A stretch of 64,000 bases of DNA from Lasioglossum baleicum (lineage: Eukaryota; Arthropoda; Insecta; Hymenoptera; Halictidae): NCBI RefSeq assembly GCF_051020765.1, contig NW_027469285.1:1-64000 (forward strand), written 5' to 3'. A program made the translations under genes and the position numbers. Of this stretch, positions 60,001 to 64,000 are shown piece after piece (the stretch's first letter is position 1; the number at the start of each line of letters is the position of its first letter). The notes under the pieces were generated by a model. The model was given only the letters and a program-made list of their open reading frames with translations, had not been told where the DNA came from and did no database searches.

Positions 60001-63000
60001 CGCGAAACAACGATTCCGCACAGAAATACACTTCTGAAACGTAGAATCGTCGAATCTGACATGGGCTCGAATAAAGTGTGATCGTGCTTGCCTGGTCGGA
60101 GTTTCTGTCCAATTTAGCATATCTGCATGCAAATGCACTGATCTAGCACGCGAAACAGCGATTCCGCACAGAAATACACTTCTGAAACGAAGAATCGTCG
60201 AATCTGACATAAGCTCGAATAAATGGTGATCGTGCTTGCCGGGTCGGAGTTTCTATTCCAATTTGGCATACCTGCATGCAAATGCACTGATCTAGCACGC
60301 GAAACAGCGATTCCGCACAGAAATACACTTCTGACACGAAGAATCGTCGAATCTGACATAAGCTCGAATAAATCGTTATCGTGCTTGCCGGGTCGGAGTT
60401 TCTATTCCATTTTCGCATACTTGCATGCAAATGCACTGATCTAGCACGCGAAACAGTGATTCCGCACAGAAATACACTTCTGAAACGAAGAATCGTCGAA
60501 TCTGACATAAGCTCGAATAAATTGTGATCGTGCTTGCCGGGTCGGAGTTTCTGTGCCAATTTCGCATATTTGCATGCAAATGCACTGATCTAGCACGCGA
60601 AACAGCGATTCCGCACAGAAATACACTTCTGACACGAAGAATCGTCGAATCTGACATAAGCTCGAATAAATCGTTATCGTGCTTGTCGGGTCGGAGTTTC
60701 TATTCCAATTTTGCATACTTGCATGCAAATGCACTGATCTAGCACGCGAAACAGCGATTCCGCTCAGAAATACACTTCTGAAACGAAGAATCGTCGAATC
60801 TGACATAAGCTCCATTAAATCGCGATCGTGCTTGTCGGGTCGGAGTTTCTATTACAATTTCTCATACTTGCATGCAAATGCTCTGATCTAGCACGCGAAA
60901 CAGCGATTCCGCACAGAAATACACTTCTGACACGAAGAATCGTCGAATCTGACATAAGCTCGAATAAATCGTTATCGTGCTTGTCGGGTCGGAGTTTCTG
61001 AGCCAATTTCGCATATTTGCATGCAAATGTACTCATCTAGCACGCGAAACAGCGATTCCGCACAGAAATACACTTCTGAAACGAAGAATCGTCGAATCTG
61101 AGATAAGCTCGAATAAATCGTGATCGTGATTGCCGGGTCGGAGTTTCTATTCCAATTTCTCATACTTGCATGAAAATGCACTGATCTAGCACGCGAAACA
61201 ACGATTCCGCACAGAAATACACTTCTGAAACGTAGAATCGTCGAATCTGACATGGGCTCGAATAAAGTGTGATCGTGCTTGCCTGGTCGGAGTTTCTGTC
61301 CAATTTAGCATATCTGCATGCAAATGCACTGATCTAGCACGCGAAACAGCGATTCCGCACAGAAATACACTTCTGAAACGAAGAATCGTCGAATCTGACA
61401 TAAGCTCGAATAAATGGTGATCGTGCTTGCCGGGTCGGAGTTTCTATTCCAATTTGGCATACCAGCATGCAAATGCACTGATCTAGCACGCGAAACAGCG
61501 ATTCCGCACAGAAATACACTTCTGACACGAAGAATCGTCGAATCTGACATAAGCTCGAATAAATCGTTATCGTGCTTGCCGGGTCGGAGTTTCTATTCCA
61601 ATTTTGCATACTTGCATGCAAATGCACTGATCTAGCACGCGAAACAGCGATTCCGCACAGAAATACACTTCTGAAACGAAGAATCGTCGAATCTTAGATA
61701 AGCTCGAATAAATCGTGATCGTGATTGCCGGGTCGGAGTTTCTATTCCTATTTCTCATACTTGCGCGCGAATGCACTGATCTAGCACGCGAAACAGCGAT
61801 TCCGCACAGAAATACACTTCTGAAACGAAGAATCGTCGAATCTGACATAAGCTCGAATAAATTGTGATCGTGCTTGCCTTGTCGGAGTTTCTGAGCCAAT
61901 TTCGCATATTTGCATGCAAATGTACTCATCTAGCACGCGAAACAGCGATTCCGCACAGAAATACACTTCTGAAACGAAGAATCGTCGAATCTGAGATAAG
62001 CTCGAATAAATCGTGATCGTGATTGCCGGGTCGGAGTTTCTATTCCAATTTCTCATACTTGCATGAAAATGCACTGATCTAGCACGCGAAACAACGATTC
62101 CGCACAGAAATACACTTCTGAAACGTAGAATCGTCGAATCTGACATGGGCTCGAATAAAGTGTGATCGTGCTTGCCTGGTCGGAGTTTCTGTCCAATTTA
62201 GCATATCTGCATGCAAATGCACTGATCTAGCACGCGAAACAGCGATTCCGCACAGAAATACACTTCTGAAACGAAGAATCGTCGAATCTGACATAAGCTC
62301 GAATAAATGGTGATCGTGCTTGCCGGGTCGGAGTTTCTATTCCAATTTGGCATACCTGCATGCAAATGCACTGATCTAGCACGCGAAACAGCGATTCCGC
62401 ACAGAAATACACTTCTGACACGAAGAATCGTCGAATCTGACATAAGCTCGAATAAATCGTTATCGTGCTTGCCGGGTCGGAGTTTCTATTCCAATTTTGC
62501 ATACTTGCATGCAAATGCACTGATCTAGCACGCGAAACAGCGATTCCGCACAGAAATACACTTCTGAAACGTAGAATCGTCGAATCTGACATGGGCTCGA
62601 ATAAAGTGTGATCGTGCTTGCCTGGTCGGAGTTTCTGTCCAATTTAGCATATCTGCATGCAAATGCACTGATCTAGCACGCGAAACAGCGATTCCGCACA
62701 GAAATACACTTCTGAAACGAAGAATCGTCGAATCTGACATAAGCTCGAATAAATTGTGATCGTGCTTGCCTTGTCGGAGTTTCTGAGCCAATTTCGCATA
62801 TTTGCATGCAAATGTACTCATCTAGCACGCGAAACAGCGATTCCGCACAGAAATACACTTCTGAAACGAAGAATCGTCGAATCTGAGATAAGCGCGAATA
62901 AATCGTGATCGTGATTGCCGGGTCGGAGTTTCTATTCCAATTTCTCATACTTGCATGAAAATGCACTGATCTAGCACGCGAAACAACGATTCCGCACAGA

Positions 63001-63300
63001 AATACACTTCTGAAACGTAGAATCGTCGAATCTGACATGGGCTCGAATAAAGTGTGATCGTGCTTGCCTGGTCGGAGTTTCTGTCCAATTTAGCATATCT
63101 ACATGCAAATGCACTGATCTAGCACGCGAAACAGCGATTCCGCACAGAAATACACTTCTGAAACGAAGAATCGCCGAATCTGACATAAGCTCGAATAAAT
63201 TGTGATCGTGCTTGCCGGGTCGGAGTTTCTATTCCAATTTTGCATACTTGCATGCAAATGCACTGATCTAGCACGCGAAACAGCGATTCCGCACAGAAAT
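54030..63300 (+). repeat. Adjacent tandem duplication, period 4,614 bp (31 monomers)
   Basis: Nearly every variant landmark between about 54.03 and 58.69 kb reappears 4,614 bases later (58.65-63.3 kb), including rare variants such as GCTCCATTAAATCGCG at about 56.20 and 60.81 kb. The copies are adjacent, so this is a young higher-order unit. One segment at 55505-55553 is scrambled in the first copy only. Confidence 0.85.
55505..55553 (+). other. Scrambled 49-base segment with an inverted piece of satellite
   Basis: Between TTTAGC and ACAGAAATACAC the expected 49 bases are replaced by 49 unrelated bases. Their first ~36 bases are an imperfect reverse complement of the 33 bases at 55446-55478 just upstream. 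The duplicate copy 4,614 bases downstream has the normal sequence. It is either a foldback repair event or an assembly error. Confidence 0.75.
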
Positions 63301-64000
63301 ACACTTCTGAAACGAAGAATCGTCGAATCTGAGATAAGCTCGAATAAATCGTGATCGTGATTGCCGGGTCGGAGTTTCTATTCCTATTTCTCATACTTGC
63401 GTGCGAATGCATTGATCTAGCACGCGAAACAGCGATTCCGCACAGAAATACACTTCTGAAACGAAGAATCGTCGAATCTGAGATAAGCTCGAATAAATCG
63501 TGATCGTGATTGCCGGGTCAGAGTTTCTATTCCAATTTCTCATACTTGGATGCAAATGCACTGATCTAGCACGCGAAACAGCGATTCCGCACAGAAATAC
63601 ACTTCTGAAACGAAGAATAGTCGAATCTGACATAAGCTCGAATAAATGGTGATCGTGCTTGCCGGGTCGGAGTTTCTATTCCAATTTGGCATACTTGCAT
63701 GCAAATGCACTGATCTAGCACGCGAAACAGCGATTCCGCACAGAAATACACTTCTGACACGAAGAATCGTCGAATCTGACATAAGCTCGAATAAATCGTT
63801 ATCGTGCTTGCCGGGTCGGAGTTTCTATTCCATTTTCGCATACTTGCATGCAAATGCACTGATCTAGCACGCGAAACAGCGATTCCGCACAGAAATACAC
63901 TTCTGAAACGAAGAATCGTCGAATCTGAGATAAGCTCGAATAAATCGTGATCGTGATTGCCGGGTCGGAGTTTCTATTCCTATTTCTCATACTTGCGTGC

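Larger units (their letters stand above)
12852..64000 (+). repeat. 149-bp satellite DNA array, about 320 monomers, continuing past the window
   Basis: Head-to-tail monomers with a strict 149-bp period. A 148-bp variant reads TTTCTGTCCAATTTAGCATA where most read TTTCTATTCCAATTT. Landmarks in order: GCATGCAAATGCACTGATCT, AGCACGCGAAACAGCG, CGAATCTGACATAAGC, CGGGTCGGAGTTTCTATTCC. Total length less the six inserted elements gives roughly 322 monomers. Several variant types alternate in higher-order patterns. The long minus-strand frames through the array are by-products of a repeat with few stops: 149 is not a multiple of 3, so the reading rotates through all three phases. No CENP-B-box match was seen. 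Array size and nested duplications suggest pericentromeric or other heterochromatin; the location is inference. Confidence 0.97.

Noticed and set aside
12775..63990. Hundreds of 60-375 codon frames on both strands of the array as genes
   Set aside because: They repeat with the 149-bp period in rotating phase, start and stop at variant bases, and resemble no protein family.
12852..64000. CRISPR-like regular repeats
   Set aside because: The repeats are contiguous 149-bp units without unique spacers, in eukaryotic DNA with no cas genes.
12852..64000. CENP-B box in the monomer
   Set aside because: The CGGGT of the monomer lacks the required TTCG and A at the right spacing on either strand.

Overview
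The window looks like repeat-rich insect nuclear DNA. Supporting signs are Ty3/gypsy and Tc1/mariner elements, an arthropod-type TATA plus TCAGT core promoter, AT-rich non-coding stretches and a very long satellite array. A hymenopteran such as an ant is my guess from the style of these repeats; no single-copy gene confirms it. Nothing is bacterial and no intact host gene was found.

Layout. 1-1.5 kb: the end of an old LTR plus a primer-binding-like site, then AT-rich sequence. 1.49-6.40 kb: a Ty3/gypsy retrotransposon on the minus strand with two 288-bp LTRs that look identical. It has a gag broken at an A-tract, a classical A_AAA_AAC -1 frameshift site at the gag stop, and a pol broken by a short insertion between RT and RNase H. 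6.41-6.71 kb: an AATTAC-rich inverted-repeat element, probably a MITE. 6.8-9.8 kb: a decayed transposase-like gene with its own core promoter, split by a 1,701-bp Tc1-like element. That element has perfect-looking 222-bp inverted repeats and a transposase with one in-frame stop. 9.82-11.57 kb: a possible solo LTR. 11.57-12.85 kb: unassigned DNA with a 60-bp triplication and an LTR-like edge that abuts the satellite.

12.85-64.0 kb (continuing past the window): about 320 head-to-tail copies of a 149-bp satellite monomer (a 148-bp variant also occurs). The left edge is more diverged. The rest is built of nested segmental duplications, the clearest being a 4,614-bp (31-monomer) tandem pair at 54.0-63.3 kb. 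Each monomer carries a GCATGC-centred palindrome that includes the POU octamer ATGCAAAT.

The most interesting item is a small element found six times in the array at 16.5-38.4 kb. Two copies (790 bp) hold two repeats of a 419-bp unit. At the junction of the two units there is a complete hammerhead ribozyme: a GUC cleavage triplet, a 6-bp stem I, CUGAUGA, a 4-bp stem II, GAAA and a 3-bp stem III. Its two loops are complementary over 10 bp. The element is flanked by a 14-bp target duplication and empty sites exist in neighbouring monomers. This resembles a retrozyme or Penelope-type ribozyme retroelement captured by a satellite and amplified with it. The other four copies (371 bp) are exactly one unit shorter and have lost the cleavage-site strand.
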